Below, one piece after another: positions 62,367-64,000 of a stretch of DNA of 64,000 bases. The first letter of the stretch is position 1; the number at the start of each line of letters is the position of its first letter. Position numbers and translations under genes: made by a program. This DNA is from Zygaena filipendulae (lineage: Eukaryota > Arthropoda > Insecta > Lepidoptera > Zygaenidae). The stretch covers positions 3,564,001 to 3,628,000 of the forward strand of contig OU015649.1 of the NCBI GenBank assembly GCA_907165275.2. Direction: 5' to 3'. A model generated the notes under the pieces. That model made no database searches. It was given only the letters and a program-made list of their open reading frames with translations, and was not told where the DNA came from.

Positions 62367-62946
62367 ATTTATACCTATTACCTATTTCTAAGTTAAACTG
62401 CCTCTTTTAATAAAAAAAAGGAATACAACTTTAGGTTTTATAAATTACGAGTGGAAGATTATTAATTACGTTCAGACGAAATTTGTTTTCGAACTCAACA
62501 TATTAAGTACTTTACGAAACAATGATAGATAATAATTATATTTTAATCACATAGTACTTATACTGTTTAATAATGATTGTAAACAATAAAAGTCAAAATC
62601 TATCTAGTTAAATATACTACTATAGGTACGGTCTACGTAGTAGTAGCTCAGAGTAATAAATATACTACGTACTGTACGTAGTATATAATATTATTCTGAG
62701 GTAGTACCAACTACCTAGATGATTTATTTGAAAGCGTTGTTTACATTTAGTTTAATGACATGCCACACGATGGCGTTACAAACAGATGCGTTTAAAATCT
62801 GATGTCCCTAACATGTAGAAGAGATATGTTTGTCTCTTGCGTCTTACTTATCTTCATCTACAGATATTGATATAGTGCATTATAGCAACTTATTTAACTT
62901 AAAAATGCATTAGTAAATACGTTAATAAATTATTGTTGACACAAAT

Positions 62947-63153
62947 ATGTCATTTACAGAACTTTCGCCAGAGATAACAACAAAACACGCAGATCGCGCT
63001 ATCGAAGTTTTCACTTTGCTCGGTATAAATATAAACTGTTTAGCTATCTCTACCACGGGAGTCCGTTTCTACACAGGAAAACAGTACTCGCGAGGTAGAG
63101 CTGTGTACAAAGTCTACTTCAATCGCAGTGAAGCAATTTGCATAAATGGTTAG
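62947..63153 (+). CDS. Small ORF of unknown function, 68 aa
   Basis: Starts ATGTCATTTACAG after AAAT, ends TAG at 63151-63153. It encodes a balanced peptide (TTKHADRAIEVFTLLGI, VRFYTGKQYSRG) in DNA less AT-rich than its flanks. No signal peptide, helix or family is recognised. The tttacag at 62953-62959 could instead be an acceptor, making this an internal exon. Low certainty. Confidence 0.25.
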   Translation: MSFTELSPEITTKHADRAIEVFTLLGININCLAISTTGVRFYTGKQYSRGRAVYKVYFNRSEAICING

Positions 63154-63938
63154 CAGTTGTGGAGCATTCTACAGACGCCGTGTCGTCACAAGGGCCTTCA
63201 TTGCCCATTCGGCCGCCAATGGTCATTAACAGCCGAGTCAACCACCAATGAAAGGGGTTCTCGGTCTATCGAGTTTGGTTGTCACTGAGACATTACCACT
63301 ATACGCGCACGCATACAACGAGGCATTGTTGACCTCAACACCACTGTGTAGAAGCATTGACTTCCCTTTTACATCAAAAAGTTTCATCTAATTATGTAGA
63401 TACCTACTTGTTATTACTAGATATTTGTTAGTTATTGCAATTATAACTTTTAGTAGTGATTTTAGAAATTGAGATTAACCGAAATCGTTGTTTAAATCAT
63501 TATTAACCTTTTGATGACGTTTTGGAAATACCGGAAACAGAAAATATGAAAAACAGATTACAACAGGAGTTTTTAAATTATTTTATTTTAATTAAATAAA
63601 TGAAACATTTTTTATTATAATTAGACAACTTTAGTTCTTTCTAGTATTTTATTTTGGAATGTATGTTTCTTAACATTATTATTTCTGAAAAATGTACTGT
63701 AGGTAGTAAGGTTTGACCCAAAAATCTATCTCTACAAAATAGGTAGAGTATAGGTAGGTACCTAACTTTGCAGAAAATCGTTTCGAAGGCTATCAAATAA
63801 AATATTCTGTCTGAATCGTGCAATAAACCCTTGTGCCACGAAATTTTATTCTACAACTCACTGTCGTAATGTTGTTTCTTTTTCATTTATAATTATTTTT
63901 TTACTTAATCAATTAACCAGATTAAATAATAATTAAAG

Positions 63939-63993
63939 ATGTACCTAATTTTGATCAAGATTTACTTGACGGAGCGATCGCTCTAGGCGCCAG
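63939..63993 (+). other. Possible exon at the window edge
   Basis: Between an ag at 63937-63938 and a gtaaac donor at 63994, one frame reads VPNFDQDLLDGAIALGA without a stop. The pyrimidine tract is poor. It could belong to a gene that continues past 64000. Confidence 0.2.
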
Positions 63994-64000
63994 GTAAACA

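Larger units (their letters stand above)
60614..64000. other. Region upstream of the integrin gene, repeat-rich
   Basis: Should contain the integrin promoter just above 60613. Then come a dispersed repeat near 60785-60960 (GAGGGTTCCGTACC, GTCCGTCTGTCTG), TIR elements at 61094 and 62245, a Helitron-like piece at about 61640-61900, and a small ORF at 62947. The remainder is AT-rich, and I see no other gene. Confidence 0.5.

Overview
This window looks like nuclear DNA of a moth or butterfly (Lepidoptera). It is AT-rich, with split genes that have GT-AG introns (one GC-AG). It is crowded with elements typical of Lepidoptera: small Helitron-like elements that end in a GC hairpin plus CTAG, tRNA-derived SINEs, TIR MITEs and LINE fragments. 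I rebuilt every gene model by hand from splice sites. In each complete model the codon phase is consistent through to the stop; the 31-33 kb model has no recognised 3' end.

Layout. (1) 905-9709 (+): a class III myosin of the NINAC type, 16 coding exons, about 1,489 aa, kinase plus myosin motor plus two IQ motifs plus tail. (2) 17129-13322 (-): a BTB/POZ protein with two C2H2 zinc fingers, 6 exons, 432 aa. (3) 17.2-23.0 kb: intergenic, rich in repeats, with GC-rich hairpins and a 597-bp tandem duplication. (4) 23026-28440 (+): a secreted or lysosomal acid-lipase-type lipase, 5 exons, 402 aa. (5) 33073-30161 (-) and 34114-49121 (+): two head-to-head genes whose N-terminal modules are similar. 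The minus gene is short and its 3' end is unresolved. The plus gene has 21 exons and encodes a 2,447-aa coiled-coil protein with a run of microexons. I do not recognise either protein. (6) 60613-50217 (-): a divergent integrin beta subunit, 8 exons, 768 aa, with transposon debris in its introns. (7) 60.6-64 kb: mostly repeats, with one unassigned small ORF and a possible exon at the edge.

The genes are not an operon and have no evident shared pathway: a photoreceptor-type myosin, a transcription factor, a lipase, a cytoskeletal-looking coiled-coil pair and an adhesion receptor. The most unusual points are the head-to-head coiled-coil pair with its microexon cassette, the integrin that lacks the specificity-determining loop and has altered metal-site residues, and the HRN substitution in the myosin III kinase with a possible intronic poly(A) isoform.
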